DNA from: Colwellia sp. MB02u-6
GTDB taxonomy: Bacteria; Pseudomonadota; Gammaproteobacteria; Enterobacterales; Alteromonadaceae
DNA: 64,000 bases
Direction: 5' to 3'
NCBI RefSeq assembly: GCF_014077095.1
Contig: NZ_JACGVG010000034.1
Coordinates: 1 to 64,000, forward strand
The translations under genes were made by a program, and so were the position numbers. The notes under the pieces are model-generated. The model was not told where the DNA came from, did no database searches, and saw only the letters and a program-made list of their open reading frames with translations. Below, piece by piece: positions 54,105 to 63,121 of the stretch. Each line of letters begins with the position of its first letter. Within the stretch, counting starts at the first letter, position 1.

Positions 54105-55172
54105 ATGATGATAATTAACAATCAGCGTAAAACCGATACTAAAATGGTAGTAAAGGTGCTCGAAGGGATCACCCCTCAAACGATCCCTTATGATGAACTA
54201 TTTTCGCATAACCAGCCTATTATTTTAAAAGGGTTAGTCAAAGACTGGCCGTTAGTGCAAGCTGGACAAGAATCAGCTCAGCAATCCTCTAATAGCGTAA
54301 TGGCTCAACTCGAGCAGCATTACAATAAACGTCCATTACTTGTTTACAAAGCTCCCACTGAAAATAAAGCCCGTTTTGGTTACAACAAAAGCTGCACCGG
54401 TTTCAACTTCTCTAGTAACCGAAGCACCCTTTCCGAAGTTTTTGATGCTATACGTAACCAACTTAGCCAAGAAGAACATGATTATTTTTACATTAATTCA
54501 CTCAGATTTGATGAAGGGTTCCCTACGCTTAATCAAACGAATAAATTAGACTTTGATCATGCCGAATTTAAAAATAACCAACCGGTTTCAAAAATTTGGT
54601 TAGGCACAGAATCTGTTGCCGCCGCACATTTTGATCAACCCAAAAATATTGCCTGTTGCGTAGCAGGTAAAAGACGTTTCACTTTGTTTCCTCCAGATCA
54701 AATCAATAATCTATACCCTGGACCATTAAGTCCTACCCCTGGAGGTCAAGTGGTTACCTTAGCTGATCTCAGCAAGCCAGACTTTAGCCGCTTTCCACGT
54801 TTAAAAGAAGCGCTTGATAATGCCTATATTGCAGATCTTGAACCTGGTGATGGCCTATATTACCCCAGTATGTGGTGGCATGAAGTAGAAGCATTTGATC
54901 GTTTCAATGTCATGGTGAATTATTGGTGGATGGAAGCAGACCCTTATTTAGGCAGCCCAATGGATGCATTAATGCATGCCATGATGAGCATAAGAGATCG
55001 CCCAACAAAAGATAAAGAAGCATGGAAAGCATTATTTGATTACTACATTTTTGGTGATAGCGAAAATGTACGTGCACACTTACCGCCCGAAAGTCATGGC
55101 GCGTTAGCCAATATTGACGAAAATCAATCGAGACGATTGGGTGCCATGTTGAGAAATAACCTCAATCGCTAA
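54105..55172 (+). CDS. Cupin-like JmjC (cupin 8) domain protein
   Basis: 355 residues. The JmjC-type iron triad is visible: HFD in AAHFDQPKNIACCVAGKRRF (His and Asp near 185-187) and the distal histidine in SMWWHEVEAFDRFNVMVNYWW (near 263). The FPPDQINNLYPGP part is the fold's signature. It resembles 2-oxoglutarate/Fe(II)-dependent hydroxylases of the FIH/PASS1 group that often sit next to SapC and halogenase genes. AAGGA (54095-54099) serves either ATG at 54105 or 54108. The substrate is unknown. Confidence 0.88.
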   Translation: MMIINNQRKTDTKMVVKVLEGITPQTIPYDELFSHNQPIILKGLVKDWPLVQAGQESAQQSSNSVMAQLEQHYNKRPLLVYKAPTENKARFGYNKSCTGFNFSSNRSTLSEVFDAIRNQLSQEEHDYFYINSLRFDEGFPTLNQTNKLDFDHAEFKNNQPVSKIWLGTESVAAAHFDQPKNIACCVAGKRRFTLFPPDQINNLYPGPLSPTPGGQVVTLADLSKPDFSRFPRLKEALDNAYIADLEPGDGLYYPSMWWHEVEAFDRFNVMVNYWWMEADPYLGSPMDALMHAMMSIRDRPTKDKEAWKALFDYYIFGDSENVRAHLPPESHGALANIDENQSRRLGAMLRNNLNR

Positions 55173-55236
55173 TATTAAACTAACACAAAACTAAAATTAC
55201 ATTGGTGTTAATGCTTAAGCTAAGAGACAGAATATA

Positions 55237-56724
55237 ATGACCGATTCAAAAACTAAAGTAGTTATCGCTGGTGGTGGAACATCTGGTTGGCTTAGCGCAT
55301 ATAGCTTAGTATCTCGCCTTGGCAGTCTATTGGATATAACGCTAGTAGAATCTGATCAGATTGGCACTATTGGTGTAGGCGAAGCGACAATCCCTACCAT
55401 ACGAGCGTATCATCAATTAATTGGGATAGATGAACAAGAATTTATGTCTGCGACTCAAGCAACCTTCAAATTAGGTATTCAGTTTGAAAATTGGGGGCAA
55501 GCAGAAGACAGTTATTTTCACTCTTTTGGTGAAATTGGTCAACGCTCTTGGATGGCAGAATTTCATGAGTTTTGGATGGAAGCTAAAGCACAAGGGTTTG
55601 GTGGGAGCCTTGAAGATTACTGTCTTGAGCTAAAAGCAGCTAAAGCGAATAAATTTGCCAAACAAACAGGCAAAAAAAACATTAATTATGCTTATCATTT
55701 CAATGCAACCGCATATGCCACATTTTTACGGACTAAAAGTGAAATGGCAGGTGTTAAGCGTGAAGAAGGTTTTATAGAACAAATAAGCAAAGATGAAACT
55801 GGCAATATAACCTCACTGACCTTAGGCAATGGTAAAGAAATTACAGGTGATTTTTTTATTGATTGTACTGGTTTTAGAGCACTACTTATTGGAGAAAGTC
55901 TTGACGTTGGTTATCAAGATTGGAGTCATTATCTAGCGGCAGACAGTGCGATTGCTGTGCAAACAAAAGCAGTAGAAGAACCAATACCATATACAAAAGC
56001 TATGGCTCACTCCGCAGGCTGGCAATGGCGAATTCCCCTGCAAAACCGTGTCGGCAATGGTATTGTTTATAGCAGCAAATTTTTATCTGATGATGATGCT
56101 CGCACTACGTTAATGGGAAATCTCACTGGAGAACCAATCTCTGAGCCTAGACAACTTCGTTTTACTACGGGTCGACGCGAAAAAGCCTGGCATAAAAACT
56201 GTGTTGCTGTTGGTTTATCTAGTGGATTTTTAGAGCCATTGGAGTCAACCAGTATTCACCTTGTTACGACCGCCTTACTTCGACTCATGAAAATGTTTCC
56301 CTTTGGCGGTAATACAGTTTTACTGGCTAAACAATATAATCATGAGGTAAAGTTAGAAGCTGAAACCATTCGTGATTTTATCATTCTTCATTATCATTTA
56401 ACCGAGCGAGATGACAGCCCATTTTGGGATCATTATCGTTCCATGGAAATTCCTGAATCGTTGGCTCATCGAATGGCTATTTTTAAAGAAAATGGTTATG
56501 CATGGCTTGATGATATTGGCTTATTTAGAGTGGATTCTTGGGTGCAAGTAATGATGGGACAGGGCATTATGCCTGAGCAACATCATAAAGGTAGCTGTGT
56601 TCTGCCTACTGAAGGGTTAAAAGAGCAAATGACGGTACTCCGAAATAGGGTTGCAAACGCGGTTGCTCAATTACCACAACATTCAGACTTTATTAAAAAA
56701 TACTGTCCCGCTAAAAGTGACTAA
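55237..56724 (+). CDS. Flavin-dependent tryptophan-halogenase-like protein 1
   Basis: 495 residues. FAD-binding VVIAGGGTSGWLSAY (8-22) and halogenase motif GWQWRIP (near 266-272; family WxWxIP). By my alignment to PrnA, the lysine for hypochlorous-acid channelling is in ATFKLGIQF (near 75) and the glutamate is in SSGFLEPLESTSI (near 333), so both key residues are kept. Expected reaction: FADH2-, oxygen- and halide-dependent halogenation of a substrate, or a changed reaction on the same fold. Members next to TonB receptors are thought not to act on free tryptophan. It starts 64 bases after the cupin gene. Confidence 0.9.
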   Translation: MTDSKTKVVIAGGGTSGWLSAYSLVSRLGSLLDITLVESDQIGTIGVGEATIPTIRAYHQLIGIDEQEFMSATQATFKLGIQFENWGQAEDSYFHSFGEIGQRSWMAEFHEFWMEAKAQGFGGSLEDYCLELKAAKANKFAKQTGKKNINYAYHFNATAYATFLRTKSEMAGVKREEGFIEQISKDETGNITSLTLGNGKEITGDFFIDCTGFRALLIGESLDVGYQDWSHYLAADSAIAVQTKAVEEPIPYTKAMAHSAGWQWRIPLQNRVGNGIVYSSKFLSDDDARTTLMGNLTGEPISEPRQLRFTTGRREKAWHKNCVAVGLSSGFLEPLESTSIHLVTTALLRLMKMFPFGGNTVLLAKQYNHEVKLEAETIRDFIILHYHLTERDDSPFWDHYRSMEIPESLAHRMAIFKENGYAWLDDIGLFRVDSWVQVMMGQGIMPEQHHKGSCVLPTEGLKEQMTVLRNRVANAVAQLPQHSDFIKKYCPAKSD

Positions 56725-56780
56725 TTTACCAAAAGTAGATGTTACTTAGCGGAGCATAAATGATTAACAACTGAATTCAA

Positions 56781-58328
56781 TTGATATTAGAAGATAAAAT
56801 GAAAACGAGAATTGTGATTGTTGGTGGTGGTACAGCAGGTTGGTTAACGGCAGGTATTATTGCTGCTCGTCATTATATAAAAGATTCTCCAACACAGAAT
56901 ACTCAAGTTACCCTTGTGGAATCGCCAGATGTTAAAAATTTGGGGGTTGGTGAAGGCACATGGCCAACTATGCGAGATACCCTTCGCCAAATTGGCATTT
57001 CTGAGCGTGAGTTCCTCTCTTGTTGTGACGCGAGTTTTAAACAAGCCTCTAAATTTGTCGGTTGGTCTCAGGGGAAAAATGAGCATTATTATCATCCTTT
57101 TACGGCACCTTCCGGTTATGGTGCGTTAAGCATGGCTGATCACTGGTCAGCATCAACGAAAGATATAGATTTTGAACGTTGGGTTTGTGCACAAGGGGCT
57201 ATTTGTGACAAAAATCTAGCGCCTAAACTTCCACAAATGCCTGAATATGCTTTTAGTTTGAATTATGGCTATCACCTTAACGCAGGTAAATTTGTTAAAA
57301 TGCTTCATCAGCACTGTCTTGATAAGCTAGGGGTTAGTTATATACAAGGGCATGTTGAGCAGGTTCTACCTGCAGAAAATGGCGATATAGCTTCACTTAT
57401 ATTAACGAGTGGCGAGCAAATGTTGGGCGATTTATTTATCGACTGCAGTGGCTTTGCTGCTATTTTGATTGGCAAACATTATCAAGTCCCTTTTAAGTCA
57501 CAGCAACATATTTTGTTTAATGACACGGCATTAGCGGTTCAAGTCGAGCATGTTGATAATCAAACACCTATCGCTTCATGTACTGTCGCAACCGCTCAAA
57601 ACAGTGGTTGGATTTGGGATATTTCGCTGCAAAATAGACGAGGAATAGGTCATGTTTTTTCGAGCGATTTTACAACTTCAGAAAAAGCAGACGAGACGTT
57701 GTATAGGTATTTGAAAAACGATCCCTTTATTAATTCACAAAATATCACCTCTCGAAAAATTAAGTTTACTCCAGGTTATAGAGAAAAATTCTGGCATAAG
57801 AACTGTGTAGCTATTGGTGTTTCAGCGGGTTTTGTTGAACCTTTAGAAGCTACTGCTTTGGTATTAATTGAAAAATCAGCTGAGTGGATCAGTCAGCAAC
57901 TTCCGCGAGATGGCAGTGCTATGAAAGTTTTGGCGAAAAGGTTTAATCATTTAACCTTGCAAAGATGGCAAGAAATCATCGATTTTCTTAAGTTACATTA
58001 CCTACTATCGAAACGAACAGACAGTGCGTATTGGCAAGCGCATCAACAAGTAGAGTCAATTCCCGAAAGTTTACAGGAATCATTGCAACTATGGCGTTCA
58101 CAAGCTCCAGGGCTTTATGAGACAAATCAACGTTTTGAACTGTTTTCGTCAGCAAGTAAGCAGTACGTTTTGTATGGTATGGGCTTCAATACAATGAAAC
58201 AAACATTAGCTCAGAAAGAAGCTTCGTTAATAAAGCGTCTACTCAACGAAACGCGTAATACTACTGAGCAATTGTTCAATGCATTGCCAACGAACAGGGA
58301 GTTTCTCTCTAAAATAAGGCAAAAATAA
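56781..58328 (+). CDS. Flavin-dependent tryptophan-halogenase-like protein 2
   Basis: 515 residues; the frame opens at 56781, but MKTRIVIVGGGTAGW at 56799 (the seventh codon) is an equally plausible start. FAD motif GGGTAGWLTAG; WxWxIS in GWIWDISLQNRRG instead of WxWxIP; lysine in ASFKQASKFVGW; glutamate in SAGFVEPLEATAL, where the serine after the glutamate is alanine. It is clearly a diverged paralogue, only partly similar to halogenase 1. A tandem pair of unlike halogenases suggests two positions or two substrates. It ends the SapC operon. Confidence 0.9.
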   Translation: MILEDKMKTRIVIVGGGTAGWLTAGIIAARHYIKDSPTQNTQVTLVESPDVKNLGVGEGTWPTMRDTLRQIGISEREFLSCCDASFKQASKFVGWSQGKNEHYYHPFTAPSGYGALSMADHWSASTKDIDFERWVCAQGAICDKNLAPKLPQMPEYAFSLNYGYHLNAGKFVKMLHQHCLDKLGVSYIQGHVEQVLPAENGDIASLILTSGEQMLGDLFIDCSGFAAILIGKHYQVPFKSQQHILFNDTALAVQVEHVDNQTPIASCTVATAQNSGWIWDISLQNRRGIGHVFSSDFTTSEKADETLYRYLKNDPFINSQNITSRKIKFTPGYREKFWHKNCVAIGVSAGFVEPLEATALVLIEKSAEWISQQLPRDGSAMKVLAKRFNHLTLQRWQEIIDFLKLHYLLSKRTDSAYWQAHQQVESIPESLQESLQLWRSQAPGLYETNQRFELFSSASKQYVLYGMGFNTMKQTLAQKEASLIKRLLNETRNTTEQLFNALPTNREFLSKIRQK

Positions 58329-58661
58329 ATAGAGTTATTTATGAATCGATACTCATTTATTAAAATAAATTCTGGTTACCTTCGTTCAGTCTTTAGCTGA
58401 ATACTTGATCGATTTGATGATAACTTTTTCTGCTTCTTATAACTGTTTAAGAATAGTGGACACACCACAAAATCCCCCCAAAGTATCGCGACTATAAAGT
58501 CGATACGCTCAATTGCTTGGATCTGTTGAACAAGTAATATTTGCATCTAAGTATTATTCAATTTATATAAACACTAAAGTCCGTAAAAATAACTCATCAA
58601 AAGAAAGTAATTGATTGTCTTGTCTCTTTTTCAACAAATAAAAAACCAACAAAAAATAAAC
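58329..58661. other. Intergenic region with a hairpin, possible element remnant
   Basis: GTATCG-C-GACT and AGTCGATAC (58483-58506) pair around ATAA with one bulged base. AATAGTGGACACACC nearby (58453-58467) and the composition resemble insertion-sequence debris, but I cannot assign it. No gene. Confidence 0.3.
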
Positions 58662-58734
58662 AACGCCGATTTTGTTGTATAAAAAACCGATTTATTCTTA
58701 ACACAATATTGAAAAATGTCTCTATAGTAAATAA
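58662..58734 (+). promoter_or_regulatory. Shared AraC-type operator/promoter module, copy 2
   Basis: 65 of 73 bases match 49651-49723 without gaps. CCGAT repeats start at 58666 and 58687 (21 bp), TTAACA at 58698-58703, TATAGT at 58723-58728 (spacer 19). The Gfo/Idh gene starts 94 bases after TATAGT. The first 33 bases, which hold both repeats, are identical to copy 1. Confidence 0.8.
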
Positions 58735-58822
58735 ACAGTTCTAGTAGATGTTTTGGTTTTAAGTTTGAGCAAAATAGCGTGACTGCATAACCATAATATC
58801 TATTTAAAAAGAGTTAATTATT

Positions 58823-60049
58823 ATGCGTAAAATTAGAATGGGAATGGTGGGTGGTGGAAAAGGCGCTTTTATTGGCGCTATTCATCGTATAGCTGCACAA
58901 CTAGATAACCAAATTGAGCTAGTTTGTGGCGCGTTTAGTTCTGATCCTGACAATGCAGTTTCATCAGGTAAATCACTGTATTTAGATGAAGATAGATGCT
59001 ACCGCTCTTACCAAGAGATGTTTGAGACAGAAGCAAAGCTAAGTGATGATAAACGTATGGATATGGTGTCTATTGTCACGCCTAATCATCTGCATTTCCC
59101 TGTTGCTAAAATGGCCCTTGAATATGGCTTTCATGTGATGTCTGATAAACCGGCAACGGTTGACTTAGTTCAAACCTTGGCGTTGAAAGAAATTATTGAA
59201 CACACTGGGTTATTGTACGGCTTAACACATACCTACACGGGTTACCCTATGATAAAAGAAGCTAAAGCGCGCATTAAACATGGGCAATTGGGTAATATTA
59301 AAAAGGTTGTTGTTGAATATCCACAAGGTTGGTTAGCACATAAAAAAGATGAAGGCAGTAAACAGGCTTCATGGCGATTAGATCCTAAAAAGTCAGGGAT
59401 TAGCTGTTGTATGGGGGATATTGGCGTACATTCTGCCAACCTCGCAGAATACGTGACAGGTCTTGCGATAACGGAAATTTGTGCTGATTTATCGAGTAGT
59501 GTTACCGGACGAATACTTGATGACGACGGCACTGTATTGTTACGTTTTAATTCAGGTGCAGAAGGTGTTTTACTGGCGAGCCAAATCTCAGTGGGTGAAG
59601 AGAATAGTCTTAAATTACGTGTATACGGTGAAACAGCAAGTATTGAATGGTCACAACTTGAACCTAACAGTGTTTGGATGAAGTTTACAGATAAACCGAG
59701 TCAGTTGATTCGTGCCGGCGTTGGTGGAATGGATGCTATAACACAAGCAAACATGAGAACGCCTGCAGGTCATCCAGAAGGTTACCTAGAAGCATTCGCT
59801 AATATTTATACGCAGTTCTCATATCAAATACGCAGAAGATTATTCCCCAGCACGTGTAATAAAGAGACTAACGACCTTGTTAGCATTAATGACGCCGCTA
59901 TGAATGATGTCCCAGGCATAGAGTCTGCAGTAAGGGGTATGGCCTTTATTGAGAATGTTGTGGCTGCGAGTCAATCTGAATTGAAATGGCACCCTTTTTT
60001 ATTAGTACCACAAAACATTACTATTCCAAACAAACTAAAAAAAGCATAA
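58823..60049 (+). CDS. Gfo/Idh/MocA family oxidoreductase
   Basis: 408 residues. N-terminal Rossmann motif RMGMVGGGKGAFIGAIH and the family catalytic region HVMSDKPATVDL (DKP where EKP is common; lysine kept) and GDIGVHSANLAEYVTG with the catalytic aspartate/histidine pair. It is an NAD(P)-dependent sugar or inositol dehydrogenase/ketoreductase in the cytoplasm. It is the first gene of a five-gene unit and sits directly behind operator copy 2. In this context it could reduce or oxidise the 3-keto form of a glycoside. AAGAG precedes the ATG. Confidence 0.9.
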   Translation: MRKIRMGMVGGGKGAFIGAIHRIAAQLDNQIELVCGAFSSDPDNAVSSGKSLYLDEDRCYRSYQEMFETEAKLSDDKRMDMVSIVTPNHLHFPVAKMALEYGFHVMSDKPATVDLVQTLALKEIIEHTGLLYGLTHTYTGYPMIKEAKARIKHGQLGNIKKVVVEYPQGWLAHKKDEGSKQASWRLDPKKSGISCCMGDIGVHSANLAEYVTGLAITEICADLSSSVTGRILDDDGTVLLRFNSGAEGVLLASQISVGEENSLKLRVYGETASIEWSQLEPNSVWMKFTDKPSQLIRAGVGGMDAITQANMRTPAGHPEGYLEAFANIYTQFSYQIRRRLFPSTCNKETNDLVSINDAAMNDVPGIESAVRGMAFIENVVAASQSELKWHPFLLVPQNITIPNKLKKA

Positions 60050-60059
60050 GGAGAATTTC

Positions 60060-61124
60060 ATGGGAAAATCAATGAAAAAAATTAAAGGTCCCGCTATTTT
60101 CCTTGCACAATTCATTGGCGATGAAACTCCATTTAATGACTTACCATCATTATGTCAATGGGCTGCGGGGTTAGGGTATAAAGGTATTCAATTACCCACG
60201 GACCCTAAACTTATCGACTTATCGAAAGCGGCAATCAGTCAAAGCTATTGTGATGAAATAAAAGCGATAGTGGCTGAAGCTGGTTTAGAGATCACTGAGC
60301 TTTCGACACATCTTCAAGGTCAACTGGTCGCAGTACATCCTGCTTATGACAAAATGTTCGATGGTTTTGCACCTGAAGCGTTACGAAATAATCCTTCAGC
60401 TAGAACAGAATGGGCGATAGAACAACTGAAATGTGCGGCGAAAGCGAGTGAAAGACTCGGTTTAAAAGCTCATGCTACTTTTTCAGGTGCATTGTTGTGG
60501 CACACCTTTTATCCATGGCCACAAAGACCTCCCGGTTTAGTTGAATTAGGTTTTGAAGAATTAGCTAATCGCTGGTTACCTATTCTTGATGCATTTGATG
60601 AAGCGGGTGTTGACGTTTGTTATGAATTACATCCAGGTGAAGATTTACATGATGGCGCAAGCTTCGAACGCTTTCTTGAAGCGGTAAATAACCATCCTCG
60701 CGCTAATATTTTATATGATCCAAGTCACTTCGTTTTACAGCAACTCGATTACCTTGCTTTTATCGATATCTATCATGATCGAATTAAAGCCTTTCATGTT
60801 AAAGATGCCGAGTTCAATCCGTCAGGTCGCAGCGGTGTGTACGGTGGTTATCAATCTTGGCAAGATAGGCCAGGACGTTTTCGCTCCTTGGGCGATGGTC
60901 AAATTAACTTCAAAGCCATTTTTAGCAAACTGACTCAATATGGTTTTACGGGGTGGGCTGTGCTCGAGTGGGAGTGTTGTATTAAACATCCAGAAGATGG
61001 TGCTAAAGAAGGGGCGATATTTATTGCCCAACATCTTATTAATCCAACGGACAAAGCCTTTGACAATTTTGCTGCCGTAGCTACAGACAATAATGTTAAT
61101 AAAAGCCTTTTAGGGCTGAAATAA
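60060..61124 (+). CDS. Sugar phosphate isomerase/epimerase family (AP-endonuclease 2-like TIM barrel)
   Basis: 354 residues. The xylose-isomerase-like TIM barrel shows ALGYKGIQLP-type first strand (AAGLGYKGIQLPTDPK), ELSTHLQGQL, YELHPGEDLHDG, ILYDPSHFVLQ, KAFHVKDAEF and VLEWEC, with metal ligands Glu, Asp-x-x-His, His and Glu. Members isomerise or epimerise sugars and keto-sugars; related proteins hydrolyse 3-keto-glycosides. AAGGAG at 60048-60053 fixes the ATG at 60060; the gene follows the Gfo/Idh stop by 10 bases. Confidence 0.9.
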   Translation: MGKSMKKIKGPAIFLAQFIGDETPFNDLPSLCQWAAGLGYKGIQLPTDPKLIDLSKAAISQSYCDEIKAIVAEAGLEITELSTHLQGQLVAVHPAYDKMFDGFAPEALRNNPSARTEWAIEQLKCAAKASERLGLKAHATFSGALLWHTFYPWPQRPPGLVELGFEELANRWLPILDAFDEAGVDVCYELHPGEDLHDGASFERFLEAVNNHPRANILYDPSHFVLQQLDYLAFIDIYHDRIKAFHVKDAEFNPSGRSGVYGGYQSWQDRPGRFRSLGDGQINFKAIFSKLTQYGFTGWAVLEWECCIKHPEDGAKEGAIFIAQHLINPTDKAFDNFAAVATDNNVNKSLLGLK

Positions 61125-61136
61125 AAGAGCAAGACT

Positions 61137-62381
61137 ATGACTGTAAATAAAACAATAAGCGCAAAGAACTCATCCAGAATATTTACCATTTGTTGTTTAG
61201 CTTTGCTTGTTACTTCAATGACTTTTGCAATACGGGCAGGTATTTTAAGTCAACTAGGTGCTGAGTTTTCGCTTAACGATGGTCAGCTTGGTTGGGTAAA
61301 CGCCATGGCTTTTTTAGGTTTTCCTGTCGCTATGATGATAGGTGGGGCTTTATATAATAGCCTTGGAGCTAAAAAGTTACTGATAATTGCCTTTGTATGT
61401 CACTTAGCAGGTCTACTGTTAACTATATCAGCAGAAGGATTTTGGGGCTTACTCATTTCAACCTTCTTTATTGGTTTTGCTAATGGCGCAGTAGAAGCTG
61501 GTTGTAACCCATTAATTGCTGAAACGTATCCAGATAACAAAACTACAATGTTAAATAGATTTCATGTTTGGTTTCCTGGAGGAATCGTTGTAGGAGCGCT
61601 TATTTCAAAAGCGATGACCGATGCGAATTTAGGTTGGCAATTACAAATTGCGGTCATGCTAATTCCTGCCATTTTATATGGCGTGATGACGTTAAAACAG
61701 CACTTTCCAGAAATTGAACGTATCAAAGGCTCTACCCGTGACAATGTAAAAGCATTATTTTCACCGCTATTCATTTTTATGGCGATTTGTATGACATTAA
61801 CAACTACCGCCGAATTGGGCACACAGCAATGGATTGAAAGGATTTTGGGAGCATCAGGTGCATCTCCTATGCTAATCATGGCACTAATTACCGGATTAAT
61901 GGCTGTAGGACGTTATTTTGCAGGCCCAGTCATTCATCGTCTCAATCCTGTTGGCGTGCTTCTATTTTCTGCCATTGTTGCCACTGTGGGAATATATTCA
62001 ATGAGCATTGCTACTGGTTCAATGGTTTATTTTGCCGCAATATTATTTGCGATTGGCGTGATGTATTTCTGGCCAACCATGGTGGGATTTGTTGCAGAGA
62101 ACATTCCAGAAAGTGGTGCTTTAGGCATGTCGATGATTGGTGCTGCAGGCATGTTTGCCTTAAGTCTATGGAATCCTGTTATTGGTAGCTGGATAGACAG
62201 TGCGCGTGAAAGTGCCAATGCTTCAGTTATACCAGGCATAGATCCAGAGCTTGTAGCAGGCCAAAGCGTACTCGCTAATCTAGCTTTTTTCCCCGCGATA
62301 CTCATCATCGCTTTTACATTTTTATACTTATATATGAATAAAAATAAGTCACAGACTGTTGTGACTGCTGATATTAATTAA
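61137..62381 (+). CDS. MFS transporter (sugar type)
   Basis: 414 residues with 12 predicted membrane helices and the MFS loop pattern GGALYNSLGAKKLL (loop 2-3, near 73). NRFHVWFPGGIVVGALIS is typical of the FucP/NanT-like sugar MFS branch. It imports the sugar or processed glycoside across the inner membrane. It begins 12 bases after the isomerase stop, clearly part of the same operon. Confidence 0.9.
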   Translation: MTVNKTISAKNSSRIFTICCLALLVTSMTFAIRAGILSQLGAEFSLNDGQLGWVNAMAFLGFPVAMMIGGALYNSLGAKKLLIIAFVCHLAGLLLTISAEGFWGLLISTFFIGFANGAVEAGCNPLIAETYPDNKTTMLNRFHVWFPGGIVVGALISKAMTDANLGWQLQIAVMLIPAILYGVMTLKQHFPEIERIKGSTRDNVKALFSPLFIFMAICMTLTTTAELGTQQWIERILGASGASPMLIMALITGLMAVGRYFAGPVIHRLNPVGVLLFSAIVATVGIYSMSIATGSMVYFAAILFAIGVMYFWPTMVGFVAENIPESGALGMSMIGAAGMFALSLWNPVIGSWIDSARESANASVIPGIDPELVAGQSVLANLAFFPAILIIAFTFLYLYMNKNKSQTVVTADIN

Positions 62382-62403
62382 AAATAGGTTAGGGGGGGGG
62401 ATT

Positions 62404-63039
62404 ATGAATAATGATATTACATCAACATTAGTAACAACGAATGAAAAGTCCAGACGAAATTTTCTAAAGGGCTTCACTACTATGCTTGGCGGCATTACTG
62501 TTGGTTCACTATTAACAGGTAATGCTATCTCTGTTGCGATGGCCTATGTACCAAACAGTGACAGTATTTTAACTGACGGTAAAGTCTTTAATAAAAGCCA
62601 ATTAATGCTACTTAAACAAATATGCTCAATTGTTATTCCAAAAACAGATACTTTAGGCGCCGCAGAAGTTGATACTCATGGTTTTATTGATAATCAACTT
62701 TTTCATTGTCATACCAAAGAAGAACAAAAAACGGTGTTAGCATTATTAAAATTGGTTAATGAAAGTGCTAAAAAACAGTTATCAATGTCTTTTATGAAGC
62801 TAACGTCTGAGCAACAATTTCAACTGTTGAATGACTTTGATTTGGGACAACAACGTTTTAATCAAACTCAGCGTGACGATTTTAAGTTGTTAAAACAATA
62901 TATTTGTTTTGGTTATTACACTTCGGAAGTAGGGGCAACACAAGAGTTACGTTATGACCCAGTTCCGGGTGGCTTTCAAGGTTCAATTCCTTATAAAAAC
63001 TTGGACCCTTCATGGGCTACCAGAGGTTTATTTAATTAA
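62404..63039 (+). CDS. Gluconate 2-dehydrogenase subunit 3-like protein, Tat-exported
   Basis: 211 residues. A twin-arginine signal KSRRNFLKGFTTMLGG (about 17-32) precedes a hydrophobic stretch and AMA cut site. The mature part (FNKSQLMLLKQICSIVIPKTDTLGAAEVDTHGFID...YYTSEVGATQELRYDPVPGGFQG) is the gluconate 2-dehydrogenase subunit 3 family, the small partner that carries a GMC oxidoreductase out through Tat. The ribosome site is a run of nine G (62392-62400) three bases before the ATG, prone to slippage. Directly precedes the GMC gene. Confidence 0.9.
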   Translation: MNNDITSTLVTTNEKSRRNFLKGFTTMLGGITVGSLLTGNAISVAMAYVPNSDSILTDGKVFNKSQLMLLKQICSIVIPKTDTLGAAEVDTHGFIDNQLFHCHTKEEQKTVLALLKLVNESAKKQLSMSFMKLTSEQQFQLLNDFDLGQQRFNQTQRDDFKLLKQYICFGYYTSEVGATQELRYDPVPGGFQGSIPYKNLDPSWATRGLFN

Positions 63040-63121
63040 TAAGCCTTAGCTCAATGTATAGGAGTTAATCCCATAGAGTGCTTAACACCTCGGTCAGTCT
63101 ATTTGATATGAGATAATCATA

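Noticed and set aside
56844-57095. Minus-strand open frame within halogenase 2
   Set aside because: Shadow frame with no supporting features.
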